NCBI RefSeq assembly: GCF_048571125.1
Contig: NZ_CP182343.1
Location: forward strand, 2,418,001-2,482,000
Reading direction: 5' to 3'
DNA length: 64,000 nt
From: Arcobacter siniprincipis
GTDB lineage: Bacteria > Campylobacterota > Campylobacteria > Campylobacterales > Arcobacteraceae
Positions 17,174-26,509 of the stretch are shown here, piece after piece (the stretch's first letter is position 1; every line of letters begins with the position of its first letter). Under the pieces are notes generated by a model. That model worked only from the letters and a program-made list of their open reading frames with translations. It searched no databases and was not told the DNA's origin. The translations under genes were made by a program, and so were the position numbers.

Positions 17174-18898
17174 TTATCTTAATATATTATCTTTTGCAAC
17201 TTCAATTAATTCATCACCTTTTCCATTAATTATTGCCCGTAACATATATATTCCAAATCCTTTTGCACTTTCAAAACTGATTTTAGGAGGCATTGTTAAC
17301 TCTTGTTTTGCTGTTGTAACATCCAAAAGTGCTGCTCCGTCATATTGTAAAAACTCTTTTATTGTACTTTCTAATTCTTCTGGTTCTTCAACTCTAAAAC
17401 CTTTCACTCCAACTGCTTTTGCAATTGCAGAAAAATCAGGATTTTCTAATTCTGTATTATCATACAAATATCCACCAGCTTTCATTTCAATGGCTACAAA
17501 GCCCAATGAACTATTATTATAAATAACTATTTTTGCTTTTATTTTATGTTGAAGAAGAGTTAAAAAATCTCCCATAAGCATAGCAAAACCTCCATCACCA
17601 CATAAAGCAATGACTTCTTTATTGGGACAACTTACTTTTGCTCCAATTGCTTGAGGAAGAGCACTAGCCATTGAACCATGATTAAAAGATCCTATAAGCT
17701 TTCTTTTTCCATTCATAGTTAAATATCTTGCTGCCCAAACAGTAGGTGTTCCCACATCACAAGTAAATATTGCATCATCACTTGCATGTTTATCAATAAG
17801 TTTCGTTAAATATTGGGGATGTATTAATCCAAACTTACTATTTCCACTTGCTAATTTATCAAAATTTTCAACTGTACCTTTATAATGTTTTAGTGCACTT
17901 TTTAAAAAAGTGTTATCTTCTTTTCTATGAATTCTTGGTATTAACATTTCCAAGCTCGATTTTATGTCACCTACTAGACCTAAGTCAACTTGAGTATGTC
18001 GTCCAATTGCTTCAGGTTTTATATCAATTTGAACTATTTTTGCATTTTGTGGATAAAAAGATTTATAAGGGAAAGCTGAACCCAAAATAAGTAATACATC
18101 AGAGTTTTCCATAGCATAATAGCCTGATTCATATCCTATAAGTCCTGTCATTCCAACGCTATTTGGGTTATTGCCTTCTATATACTCTTTCCCACCAAGA
18201 GCATGAACAACTGGTGCATTTAAAAGTTGGGCTAATTTAACTACCTCATCATGTGCATCCTTACACCCTGCTCCACACATAAAAGTAATTTTTTTATTTT
18301 CATTTAAAATTTTTGCTAATTCAATTATATCTCCCTCATCTGCTAGTACTTTTGGCAAATTTGGTTCATTCCATAACAACTTTGAACTCTGAGGCATTGG
18401 TTTTAACATAATATCACCGGGAATGACAATTACACTAACACCATTTTTCAAAATAGCTTGTCTAATTGCAGTTTCTAAGATATGGGGCATTTGTTCAGGG
18501 TTTGAAACTAACTCACAAAAAACACTACACTCTTTGAATAAATTTTCTGGATGTGTTTCTTGAAAATAACCACTACCTATTTCAGTTGATGGGATGTGAG
18601 AAGCAATTGCTAAAATAGGAACTCCTTTTCTTTGACAATCAAAAAGGCCATTTATAAGGTGTAAATTCCCAGGTCCAGAGGAACCAGCACAAACTGCTAT
18701 CTTGCCACTAACTTTTGCATCAGCACCAGCTGCAAAAGCAGCTGTTTCTTCATGTCTTGTACCTATCCACTCAATCTGTGCTAATTTTTCCAAACTATCA
18801 CTTAGTCCATTTAAAGAATCACCTGTGATTCCCCATATTCTTTTAATACCAACTTTTGCTAAAAGTTTTGCGAAATACATTGCTATACTATCATTCAT
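17174..18898 (-). CDS. poxB: Pyruvate dehydrogenase (quinone) / pyruvate oxidase
   Basis: A 574-aa thiamine-diphosphate flavoenzyme that decarboxylates pyruvate to acetate and passes electrons to membrane quinones. It is collinear with E. coli PoxB: GVTGDSLNGLSDSL-like N-terminus, RHEETAAFAAGAD with the catalytic glutamate, SSGPGNLHLINGLFDC, GCKDAHDE, FTCDVGTPTVWAARYL, FNHGSMASALPQA and the ThDP-binding GDGGFAMLMGDFL. The C-terminal AKGFGIYMLRAIINGKGDE matches the lipid-activated tail region. It is divergent from an SQR-like flavoprotein gene across a very AT-rich 300-bp gap. Confidence 0.95.
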   Translation of the reverse strand: MNDSIAMYFAKLLAKVGIKRIWGITGDSLNGLSDSLEKLAQIEWIGTRHEETAAFAAGADAKVSGKIAVCAGSSGPGNLHLINGLFDCQRKGVPILAIASHIPSTEIGSGYFQETHPENLFKECSVFCELVSNPEQMPHILETAIRQAILKNGVSVIVIPGDIMLKPMPQSSKLLWNEPNLPKVLADEGDIIELAKILNENKKITFMCGAGCKDAHDEVVKLAQLLNAPVVHALGGKEYIEGNNPNSVGMTGLIGYESGYYAMENSDVLLILGSAFPYKSFYPQNAKIVQIDIKPEAIGRHTQVDLGLVGDIKSSLEMLIPRIHRKEDNTFLKSALKHYKGTVENFDKLASGNSKFGLIHPQYLTKLIDKHASDDAIFTCDVGTPTVWAARYLTMNGKRKLIGSFNHGSMASALPQAIGAKVSCPNKEVIALCGDGGFAMLMGDFLTLLQHKIKAKIVIYNNSSLGFVAIEMKAGGYLYDNTELENPDFSAIAKAVGVKGFRVEEPEELESTIKEFLQYDGAALLDVTTAKQELTMPPKISFESAKGFGIYMLRAIINGKGDELIEVAKDNILR

Positions 18899-19198
18899 AA
18901 AAAAATCCTTTTAAATAATTATTGACATATGCTCATTATAATCTTTTTATTTTTATTTTTATTTAACTATTTATTGTAATTTTGGAATTTATTTTCAAAG
19001 GCATATTCATAACTTTTTTCATATTTTAAACTCTCCAAGCCCTTTTAATTACACACCTTTTAATTATTTAATCTTTAAGAATAGAAAAAACTTATTATTA
19101 ATATTAAATAAATAATATAATTTATACTTATAATTATTTCTTATAATAAATTTTATAATTGTTTAATATTTATAATAGTAATATAAATTATAATTATA
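18899..19198. other. AT-rich divergent intergenic region
   Basis: Promoter region between poxB and the SQR-like gene. About 120 bp before the latter are roughly 95% A+T with only a handful of G or C. I see no gene or stable hairpin. It may bind nucleoid proteins or hold both promoters. Confidence 0.5.
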
Positions 19199-20395
19199 AT
19201 GGAATTAAAAAAAATGAAAAAAATACTTATACTAGGAGGTGGTTTTGCTGGGATTGATGCAGCATCTCACCTTAAAAAAATGAATTATGATGTTACATTA
19301 GTAAGTGATAGAGACTATTTCTTTATATACCCAACTTCTATTTGGATTCCAACCCATGAAATTGCATTTAAAGAAACTTGCATTGATTTAAATGAACTTC
19401 AAAAGGCACATGGTTTTAAACTTGTAATTGATGGAGTTTATGAAATATCAAAACAGAATAATAGTGTCACTTTAAAAAGTGGTAAAGTTCTTGATGATTA
19501 CGATTATCTTATTATTGCAATAGGAGCATCAAAAATGAAACCAAAAGGTGTAGAGCATACTCTTTCTATTTGTGGAAAACCAACCCAAGCACTTGATATA
19601 AGAGATGCATTAGACTCACTTATAGAAAAAGAAAGTGGAAAAATAGCAATGGGTTTTGGAGGTAATCCAAAAGATAGTTCTGCTGTTAGAGGAGGTCCTG
19701 CCTTTGAGTTACTTTTTAATGTTCACAATTTGCTTAAGAAAAAAGGAATAAGAGATAGATTTGAATTAACATTTTTTGCACCTATGGAAGAACCTGGAAA
19801 ACGCATGGGAAAAAATGCCCTTAAAATGATGGAGACTATGTTTGGCAAGCTAAATATAAAAAAACACTTTGGAAAGAAAATTAGCCATTTTGAGGTTGAT
19901 GGTGTAATTTTTGAAGATGAGAGTAAATTAGAAGCTGACTTGGTGATGTTTATATCAGCAGGAGATGGTCACAAAGTTATCAAAAAATCTGATCTGCCGA
20001 CAAATGATGCTGGATTTATTAAAACAGATGATTTTTCTTGTGTTCTAAATAAAGATGGAAGTTTAAGTAACATTTATGCCATTGGTGATGTAGCTTCCTT
20101 AGAAGGTTATGACTGGAGAGCAAAACAAGGTCATGTTGCCGAAGTTATGGCAAAAAATGCTGCACATAATATAAATCAAAGAGAACAAAATAAAACCAAC
20201 TTCAAAGGATACCATGAACACTTAAATATACTTTGTGTGATGGATACAGGCAATGGAGCAGCCTTTGTTTATAGGGATGAAAAAAAAGCATTTATGCTTC
20301 CTATGCCTATATTTGGTCACTGGCTTAAAAAAGGTTGGGGAGTATATTGTCGAAATACTAAGCTTGGTAAAATACCTAGAATACCTGGAATGTAA
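19199..20395 (+). CDS. Sulfide:quinone oxidoreductase-like flavoprotein
   Basis: A 398-aa FAD enzyme of the SQR/flavocytochrome c sulfide dehydrogenase family. The dinucleotide-binding start is KKILILGGGFAGIDAA; further blocks are YDYLIIAIGAS, IYAIGDVAS and a C-terminal amphipathic stretch IFGHWLKKGWGVYCR for membrane attachment. Cysteines lie at about residues 61, 125 and 344 (LCVMDTGNGAAFVYRD), consistent with sulfide handling. An internal start at 19214 (MKKILILGG) is also possible, as no good ribosome site precedes 19199. Electron transfer to quinone is inferred from the family. Confidence 0.87.
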   Translation: MELKKMKKILILGGGFAGIDAASHLKKMNYDVTLVSDRDYFFIYPTSIWIPTHEIAFKETCIDLNELQKAHGFKLVIDGVYEISKQNNSVTLKSGKVLDDYDYLIIAIGASKMKPKGVEHTLSICGKPTQALDIRDALDSLIEKESGKIAMGFGGNPKDSSAVRGGPAFELLFNVHNLLKKKGIRDRFELTFFAPMEEPGKRMGKNALKMMETMFGKLNIKKHFGKKISHFEVDGVIFEDESKLEADLVMFISAGDGHKVIKKSDLPTNDAGFIKTDDFSCVLNKDGSLSNIYAIGDVASLEGYDWRAKQGHVAEVMAKNAAHNINQREQNKTNFKGYHEHLNILCVMDTGNGAAFVYRDEKKAFMLPMPIFGHWLKKGWGVYCRNTKLGKIPRIPGM

Positions 20396-20421
20396 AAAGT
20401 TCAAGCATACCTTGAACTTTT
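20395..20421 (+). terminator. Terminator of the SQR-like gene
   Basis: AAAAGTTCAAG, a 5-nt loop, and CTTGAACTTTT form a perfect 11-bp stem beginning at the stop codon of the SQR-like gene. Confidence 0.8.
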
Positions 20422-20460
20422 ATGAAAAAATATAGCCTAATAAGCTATACTTTTTTCATG
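20422..20460. terminator. Second hairpin reaching into the lipoprotein start codon
   Basis: ATGAAAAA, one mismatch, TATAGC, 7-nt loop, GCTATA, one mismatch, then TTTTTTCAT. This 14-15-bp interrupted stem follows the first terminator without a gap, and its 3' arm covers the lipoprotein ATG (20458-20460). It may be a second terminator or an mRNA structure hiding the start. Confidence 0.55.
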
Positions 20461-20976
20461 AAATATATAATTACTGTACTGTTAGCCGTCTTATTTATAG
20501 GTTGTAGTGTATCTAATACTCAAGTTGAGAAAAAACTAACTAAAGATAACTTATCTGTTTTATTATCCTCTTTAAGTAATAAAGTAAATAAAAAAGAAGC
20601 TAAAATCCTCTCTTCTGAAATGTTTAAACAATCACTATTTTTAAAAGAATCATACGATTTAGTAAGCCCTCCTCTATTTCAAAACTTTTTAGTAAATATC
20701 GGAATAAAAGATAAAGGCTTATGCTGGCAATTTGCATATGACATGCTAAAACATGCGAAAAGTTTAGATTTAAAAAGCTTTGATTATTATATAGGTGGAG
20801 CAAATATTGGTGACTATTGGAGAGAACACACCACTTTGGTAGTTACCTGCAAAGATTGTAACTTTAGTGATGGAATAGTTCTTGACCCATGGAGAAATTC
20901 AGGAGAATTATTTTACTCAAAAGTGAAAAAAGATACTCAATATGTTTGGTCTCAAAGGGGTGAAAAAAGGAATTGA
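20458..20976 (+). CDS. Putative lipoprotein with a Cys-His-Asp arrangement
   Basis: A 172-aa predicted lipoprotein. The signal peptide MKYIITVLLAVLFIGC ends in a lipobox (FIGC), so I place the start at 20458; a longer frame from 20422 would add residues ahead of the signal peptide and its ATG lies inside a hairpin. The mature part has DKGLCWQFAYDML, WREHTTLVV and IVLDPWRNSGE. The spaced Cys, His and Asp recall papain- or transglutaminase-like folds, but this is inference from three motifs. No ribosome site is visible before the ATG. Confidence 0.75.
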   Translation: MKYIITVLLAVLFIGCSVSNTQVEKKLTKDNLSVLLSSLSNKVNKKEAKILSSEMFKQSLFLKESYDLVSPPLFQNFLVNIGIKDKGLCWQFAYDMLKHAKSLDLKSFDYYIGGANIGDYWREHTTLVVTCKDCNFSDGIVLDPWRNSGELFYSKVKKDTQYVWSQRGEKRN

Positions 20977-21073
20977 TAAAATAGATATACAAATTACTGA
21001 TCTGTGTAAATTTCCCCATTTTAGCGATATCATAAATAGATAAGATATAATGCATTTTTTATAAAGGAGAATA

Positions 21074-23071
21074 ATGAAAAATGAAAAAAACTCAACTATT
21101 TTAAAACCAGTATTTTATCCCTCGGTTGCTATTATTGCAATACTTGTGATATTTGCAATGACAATGCCTCAAGTAGCAGGTGAAACTTTTAATGGAGTGA
21201 AACATTTCATAGCAGATAAATTTGGTTGGCTTTATATGCTTAGTGTTGGAATTTTTGCTATATTTGTAATCTTTCTTGCAATATCTCCTTTTGGAAGATT
21301 TAAATTAGGGCCTGACCAATCAAAACCTGCCTATAGTCATATTTCATGGTTTGCTATGCTTTTTAGTGCAGGTATGGGAATTGGATTGATGTTTTGGGGT
21401 GTAGCAGAACCTGTTATGCACTATGGAGCACCTCCTGTTGGTGACAAAGAGACAATTGAAGCTGCTAAACAAGCTATGCGAATCACTTTTTTTCACTGGG
21501 GATTACATGCTTGGGCAATATATGCTGTTGTTGGTTTAGTACTAGCGTATTTTTCTTTTAGACATGGATTACCTCTATCTATTAGATCAGCTCTTTATCC
21601 ATTGATAGGAGAGAAGATTTATGGGAAAATAGGACATACAGTTGATACAATTGCAATACTTGGAACTGTTTTTGGGGTTGCTACCTCATTAGGACTAGGA
21701 GTACTACAAGTCAATGCTGGACTTAATTATATTTTCGGTATTCCTGTTGGACTTACAACACAAATTATTTTAATTGCTATTATTACAACTATGGCAACAG
21801 TTTCTGTTGTTTTGGGACTTGATGGAGGGATTAAACGATTATCTGAATTAAACCTTTACCTTGCATTAGCACTTGTTTTATTTGTATTTTTAGCAGGTCC
21901 AAGCTTCTTTTTACTTGGAGCATTAGTTCAAAATATAGGAAATTATTTATCTCATATTGTACAAATGACTTTCAACCAATACATTTATCTAGATACAAAA
22001 TGGATGGGATCTTGGACATTCTTTTATTGGGCTTGGTGGATTGCATGGGCACCTTTTGTTGGGATGTTTATTGCACGAGTTTCAAGAGGTAGAACTATAA
22101 GAGAGTTTGTTCTTGGTGTTTTATTTGTTCCTGTTGGATTTACTTTAGTTTGGATGACAGTTTTTGGTAATAGTGCATTGCATTCAATTATGAAAGAAGG
22201 ATTTACTAGTCTAAGTTCAGCTGTATCAGCAGATGTTGCAACTGCCTTATTTAAATTTTTAGAACACTTCCCTTTTTCTAGTGTTATTTCAATCCTTGCT
22301 ATTATATTAGTTATTACTTTCTTTGTAACTTCTTCAGATTCAGGTTCATTGGTAGTTGATACTATTTCAAGTGGAGGAAGAGAAAATAATCCTGTATGGC
22401 AAAGAATATTTTGGGCAGTACTTGAAGGTGTTGTTGCAGCAGCATTATTAATAGCTGGTGGATTAGGAGCTTTACAAGCAGCTTCTATTGTTATTGCTTT
22501 ACCCTTTGCTATTATTATGCTTATTGCATGTTGGGGACTTTATAAAGCCTTACATTTAGAATCTATTCGGTACGACTCACTTCAACATCATATGAATGCA
22601 GGACGACATGGAGAGGTATCTGGAACTTGGCAAAATAGACTTTCAAGACTTATTGAATTTCCAACGCCAGATGAAACACGAAGATATATCAATGAAGATG
22701 TAATTACTGCTATGAAAAATGTAGAAGAAGAGCTTGAAAGACATGGTTGGAATGTAGAAGTTACCAATAATAAAGAAAAAAGTGTTTCTATTTTAACGGT
22801 AGAACACAATGGTGATTTAGACTTTACTTATGAAGTAAGATTTAGTAGATATGATACACCAACATATGCATTTCCTGAAATACTTAATCCAAATCATGAA
22901 CAAAAGAAATACGCTAGAGCAGAAGTTTACTTACAAGATGGGAATAAAGCCTATGATATTTATGGATATGAGATGGATGTAGTTGCAAGTGATATTATTG
23001 ATCAGTTTGAAAAACACAGACACTTTTTACATATTACTGCAGGACTAAATCCTGTTATACCTATAGATTAA
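21074..23071 (+). CDS. betT: BCCT family choline/betaine transporter (BetT-like)
   Basis: A 665-aa inner-membrane carrier with twelve hydrophobic helices. BCCT signatures are MGIGLMFWGVAEPVMHY, the Trp-rich helix FYWAWWIAWAPFVGMFIARVSRGRT, and VTSSDSGSLVVD. After the last helix (about residue 490) there is a cytoplasmic tail of about 170 aa, as in E. coli BetT (677 aa), ending HITAGLNPVIPID. This size and tail favour proton-coupled high-affinity choline uptake for osmoprotection over the shorter betaine carriers. No betA/betB genes are near. AAAGGAG precedes the ATG. Confidence 0.9.
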   Translation: MKNEKNSTILKPVFYPSVAIIAILVIFAMTMPQVAGETFNGVKHFIADKFGWLYMLSVGIFAIFVIFLAISPFGRFKLGPDQSKPAYSHISWFAMLFSAGMGIGLMFWGVAEPVMHYGAPPVGDKETIEAAKQAMRITFFHWGLHAWAIYAVVGLVLAYFSFRHGLPLSIRSALYPLIGEKIYGKIGHTVDTIAILGTVFGVATSLGLGVLQVNAGLNYIFGIPVGLTTQIILIAIITTMATVSVVLGLDGGIKRLSELNLYLALALVLFVFLAGPSFFLLGALVQNIGNYLSHIVQMTFNQYIYLDTKWMGSWTFFYWAWWIAWAPFVGMFIARVSRGRTIREFVLGVLFVPVGFTLVWMTVFGNSALHSIMKEGFTSLSSAVSADVATALFKFLEHFPFSSVISILAIILVITFFVTSSDSGSLVVDTISSGGRENNPVWQRIFWAVLEGVVAAALLIAGGLGALQAASIVIALPFAIIMLIACWGLYKALHLESIRYDSLQHHMNAGRHGEVSGTWQNRLSRLIEFPTPDETRRYINEDVITAMKNVEEELERHGWNVEVTNNKEKSVSILTVEHNGDLDFTYEVRFSRYDTPTYAFPEILNPNHEQKKYARAEVYLQDGNKAYDIYGYEMDVVASDIIDQFEKHRHFLHITAGLNPVIPID

Positions 23072-23078
23072 AAAATTT

Positions 23079-23107
23079 AAGCCAATAGCTTTTAAGGCTG
23101 TTGGTTT
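23079..23107 (+). terminator. Terminator after betT
   Basis: AAGCCAATAGC, 7-nt loop, GCTGTTGGTTT: an 11-bp stem with two G-T pairs beginning 8 bp after the betT stop. Confidence 0.65.
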
Positions 23108-23120
23108 ATTAAAACTTTCA

Positions 23121-23579
23121 TTATATTTTTGCTGATGTTCTAATCATATCTATATGAGGAATCCCATCTTCATCGTATGGTTCAGTTATAGCTTCAAATC
23201 CTAATGATTCATAAAATTTTTGTAAATAAACTTGAGCGCCGATTTTAATACCCATTTCTGGAAATTGCTCTTCTGTGAAGCGAACTGCTTCATTCATTAA
23301 GGAACGTCCAATTTTCAAATTTCTAAATTTTTCTAAAGTCATAACACGACCAATAGAGGGTTGTACATATTTAACCCCAGAATCAACAACTCGAACATAT
23401 GCAGCTAATTCACCATTTAAAAAAACAGAAAGATGCCATGAATGAAGATCCATATCATCAGTTTCTTGGTAAGGACATTGTTGTTCTACAACAAATACTG
23501 ATTCACGTGCTTTGATTATTTCAAATAATTCCAAAGCGCTTAAAGACTCTAATCGCGACCACTTAAAATCCAATTTCAT
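23121..23579 (-). CDS. elaA: ElaA-type GNAT acetyltransferase
   Basis: A 152-aa GNAT-fold enzyme. The N-terminus FKWSRLESLSALELFEIIKA and RESVFVVEQQCPYQETDDMD are hallmarks of the ElaA subgroup. The acetyl-CoA loop reads KFRNLKIGRSLMNEAV, and FYESLGFEAITEPYDEDGIPH is the usual C-terminal part. The acceptor is unknown in this family. AGGAGATAATAATT precedes the ATG. It converges on betT. Confidence 0.9.
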   Translation of the reverse strand: MKLDFKWSRLESLSALELFEIIKARESVFVVEQQCPYQETDDMDLHSWHLSVFLNGELAAYVRVVDSGVKYVQPSIGRVMTLEKFRNLKIGRSLMNEAVRFTEEQFPEMGIKIGAQVYLQKFYESLGFEAITEPYDEDGIPHIDMIRTSAKI

Positions 23580-23747
23580 TAATTATTATCTCCTATTAAT
23601 ACTTTTAATTACTAGTTATAAATATCGATAAGTTTAGCAACTATAGACTATAAATACCCTTATTGATATACAATATTGATTAGTATCTTGTTCACAGGTT
23701 TATATTTTATTTTTACTCTACTCTCTTAAAGAACAAGTTCTCCTATT

Positions 23748-23836
23748 CTCTTATTTTTACCTTTCAGTATTTAGTCACTTCGTTCCGATATGTATTGACG
23801 AAAAGTAAGCAAAAACAAGAAGATTTAGGTGTTTAT
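23748..23836. repeat. Short copy of an intergenic repeat element
   Basis: Part of a 312-bp gap (23580-23891) without a gene. It starts CTCTTATTTTT, has GACGAAAAGTAAGCAAAAA and ends TTTAGGTGTTTAT. The same landmarks in the same order bound a longer element at 25988-26376, where the interior is about 300 bp longer. I read it as an internally shortened relative. The rest of the gap shows no clear feature. Confidence 0.45.
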
Positions 23837-23891
23837 GAGAGTACTTGATATAGATACTTTTTAAGTACCTATATTTTAGAGAAGTTATAAA

Positions 23892-25232
23892 TTAAAGTAA
23901 AATTCCAGCTAATAAATAAACAATAGCAATAGTTACAAGACCTTGAAGTAAAGTAGCTGTAGTATATGCTTTATATGCAGTTGCTACATCCATTTGACTA
24001 AATCTTGATACAACCCAAAAGAAACTATCATTTGCATGACTTACAGTCATTGCTCCTGCCCCAATTGCCATTACTGTTAATACTTTTCCAAGTTCACTAT
24101 CTAAACCTAGACTTGCAAGTAAAGGATAAATTATAGTAGAAGTTACAACTAATGCGGTTGTTGATGAACCTTGAGCTGATTTTAAAGCGGCTGCAATAAT
24201 AAAAGGAACAAGAATACCTAAACTTAGGGTTTGAAGAACATCACCTAAATATGCTCCTATCCCACTTGCTTTTAACACAGCCCCTAAAGCTCCACCTGCA
24301 CCTGTAATAATTAAAATCTCACCTGCATTTTTAATCCCTTCACCTACCCAACCTGACAATCTCTCTTCATCAAATTTTGGTAAAAGCATCGTAGCAAATA
24401 ATAAACCTATAAATAAAGCATTTGTAGGATTCCCTAAAAATATAAATAATTTATAAATAGAAGTTTCACTCATATCTTTAAAAACAAGTTTTATTATACT
24501 AGCTAATGCCATTAAAAGAATTGGAATAAAAATAGGTGCAAATGATTTAAAAGCACTTGGCAATTCTCCATATTTTTCAATAACTTCACTATCCTTTTCC
24601 AAATCCACAAGAGTATCTTCTCCACTTTTATAGATTTTTCCAGAACGCAAAGCCCAAAAATATCCTGCAAGCATTGTTATAATAGATATAAAAATACCAA
24701 AGATAATTACAAGTCCTAAGTTATCAACCATCAAATTACCTGCTGCTGCAATAGGACCAGGTGTTGGAGGAACTAAAGTATGAGTTGCGAAAAGTCCAGT
24801 TGCCAAAGCGACACTCATAGCAACACCTGAAACTTGTAATTGCTTAACCATAGAGCGTTTTAAAGCATTTAAAATTACAAATCCACTATCACAAAAAACA
24901 GGAATAGAAACAATATATCCAATTACTGACATGGCTAATACAGGTCTTTTCTTTCCAACAATTTTTAAAATAACATTTGCCATTTTAATTGCAGCACCAC
25001 TTTTTTCAAGTATTACTCCAATAATAGTTCCAAGAACAATCACAATACCAATATAAGCTAATATTCCACCAAAGCCTTTGGTCATAGTACTTGCAATTTC
25101 ATTGTAGCCCATACCAACACTGATTGCGATACCATATGCTGCAATTAACAAAGCAATAAATGGATGTAATTTCCACTTGCTTGTAGCAAGAACAATAAAA
25201 ATAACAGCAAGTAATAAAATAACTACTAACAT
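23892..25232 (-). CDS. GntP family gluconate:H+ symporter
   Basis: A 446-aa inner-membrane permease with about twelve hydrophobic segments. Family signatures include WKLHPFIALLIAAYGIAI, the MTKGFGGILAYIGIVIVLGT block, IPVFCDSGFVILNAL, ATHTLVPPTPGPIAAAG, and near the end AAALKSAQGSSTTALVVTS and GAGAMTVSHANDSFFWVVSRF. The substrate class is gluconate or related sugar acids (2-keto-gluconate, glycerate); no kinase or dehydratase gene is adjacent to narrow it. Flanked by repeat elements. Confidence 0.9.
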   Translation of the reverse strand: MLVVILLLAVIFIVLATSKWKLHPFIALLIAAYGIAISVGMGYNEIASTMTKGFGGILAYIGIVIVLGTIIGVILEKSGAAIKMANVILKIVGKKRPVLAMSVIGYIVSIPVFCDSGFVILNALKRSMVKQLQVSGVAMSVALATGLFATHTLVPPTPGPIAAAGNLMVDNLGLVIIFGIFISIITMLAGYFWALRSGKIYKSGEDTLVDLEKDSEVIEKYGELPSAFKSFAPIFIPILLMALASIIKLVFKDMSETSIYKLFIFLGNPTNALFIGLLFATMLLPKFDEERLSGWVGEGIKNAGEILIITGAGGALGAVLKASGIGAYLGDVLQTLSLGILVPFIIAAALKSAQGSSTTALVVTSTIIYPLLASLGLDSELGKVLTVMAIGAGAMTVSHANDSFFWVVSRFSQMDVATAYKAYTTATLLQGLVTIAIVYLLAGILL

Positions 25233-25350
25233 AAAACCCCTTTTGTATTTAAGAATATGTTCTTAAATTATTTTTAATTTTTAAAATTAATATAACAAAA
25301 AAGTATAACAAAAAAAAGTAAAATTTTTAGATTTAAAATGCAAATGTATT

Positions 25351-25785
25351 TTAATTTTTAGAAATTATTTCTTTTGGTTTTTGATTCTTTATTCTACAAA
25401 AAAATACAACAATTGAATATATAAGAATAAAATATAATAATATTGGAGTAAAAGCCATAAAAGCAGAAATAAGTAAGATCCCATATAACCAATCGCTTAT
25501 GTATTGAAAATAAGGAATAATATAACCAGTTCCAGACATTGTTCCTTCATTCCAACCTGTTGCATTTATTAAAAATAGTATATTTACCAAAACTATTAAG
25601 AAAAAAGCAATTTTAATAGAGTGTTTGTTATTTTTCAAAAAAATTCTTACAAAAAGCGATATAAGACAGCTTATAACAAATAAAGAGAGAATAGCTTTTG
25701 AATCATCTCCATAATCACCACTTAATAATATAGTTATAATAAAGTATACAATTATGAAAAAAACTATTTTAAAAAATAAATTCAT
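25351..25785 (-). CDS. Hypothetical four-helix membrane protein
   Basis: A 144-aa protein with four predicted membrane helices (about residues 4-22, 32-50, 58-76 and 103-133) and a basic C-terminus (RIKNQKPKEIISKN). Between helices 3 and 4 is a polar loop, NATGWNEGTMSGTGY. I do not recognise a family. It stands alone on the minus strand beside a repeat-rich gap. Confidence 0.6.
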   Translation of the reverse strand: MNLFFKIVFFIIVYFIITILLSGDYGDDSKAILSLFVISCLISLFVRIFLKNNKHSIKIAFFLIVLVNILFLINATGWNEGTMSGTGYIIPYFQYISDWLYGILLISAFMAFTPILLYFILIYSIVVFFCRIKNQKPKEIISKN

Positions 25786-25987
25786 TTGTGTCCTATGTCA
25801 AGATTTTATTTGAGTGTTTTATTTAAAATTTCTGTAGTTAAAACATGCATTATTCTAACAAAATAGTGTATATCTTCTCTTTAAATAATTTATTCAGTAT
25901 ATTTATTCTTTTTAGGAAAAGTTATAACTTAGAGCTTTTCTTTATTATATATTTTGTTCTCTTGAAGAGGTAAACTTCTTCGCTTCT

Positions 25988-26376
25988 CTTACTTTTTGGT
26001 CTCGAAAAAGTAAGCAAAAAAGACTGCCGAATTGATGAAGGAAAAGCTTCCTTCCAGTTAAATATTTATTTTCTGCCCTGCAAAACTCACTAAAGAGTGC
26101 ATTTAGCACTCTTCTTAACGTTCAAGCAGTTTCGGGCTTTACCGAAAATAAACATCTAACTTCCAGCTTCATCAAAGGCAGAAAGAAATTCCTATAGTTC
26201 AAACTATCATTTGTAAATTTACTAGATAAAAGTTACAAGTATAAACAAATTAAAAATAATAACTGAAGGAATCCGAAGGGCTTTGTAGCCATTGGTGGTT
26301 TTCACAAAGAGAGTGCAAGTACAAGGCTTACTTTGTCCACACAAAGTAAGAGAGGCAAATACCTTTAGGTGTTTAT
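25988..26376. repeat. Long structured intergenic element with nested inverted repeats
   Basis: This is most of a 724-bp gene-free gap (25786-26509). A hairpin CTTACTTTTT/AAAAAGTAAG (25988-26014) opens it, and CTTACTTTGT/ACAAAGTAAG (26327-26350) lies near the end. Inside, TTGATGAAG (26032-26040) pairs with CTTCATCAA (26167-26175), CTGCC with GGCAG, and a 17-bp arm (26057-26073) pairs 15/17 with 26144-26160. Local hairpins GAAGGAA/TTCCTTC and AAGAGTGC/GCACTCTT sit within. It ends TTTAGGTGTTTAT. G+C is higher than around it and no credible ORF is present. Confidence 0.6.
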
Positions 26377-26509
26377 AAAAAACATTGGCATATCTCATTA
26401 ATTAAATAAGTATCCTGTCACCGGAATTTTTTCTTATACATCTAACGTTTGAATACACTAATAAAGTGCCGTAGATACTTTATTAGTGTGCTATGATTTG
26501 TTATGATAA

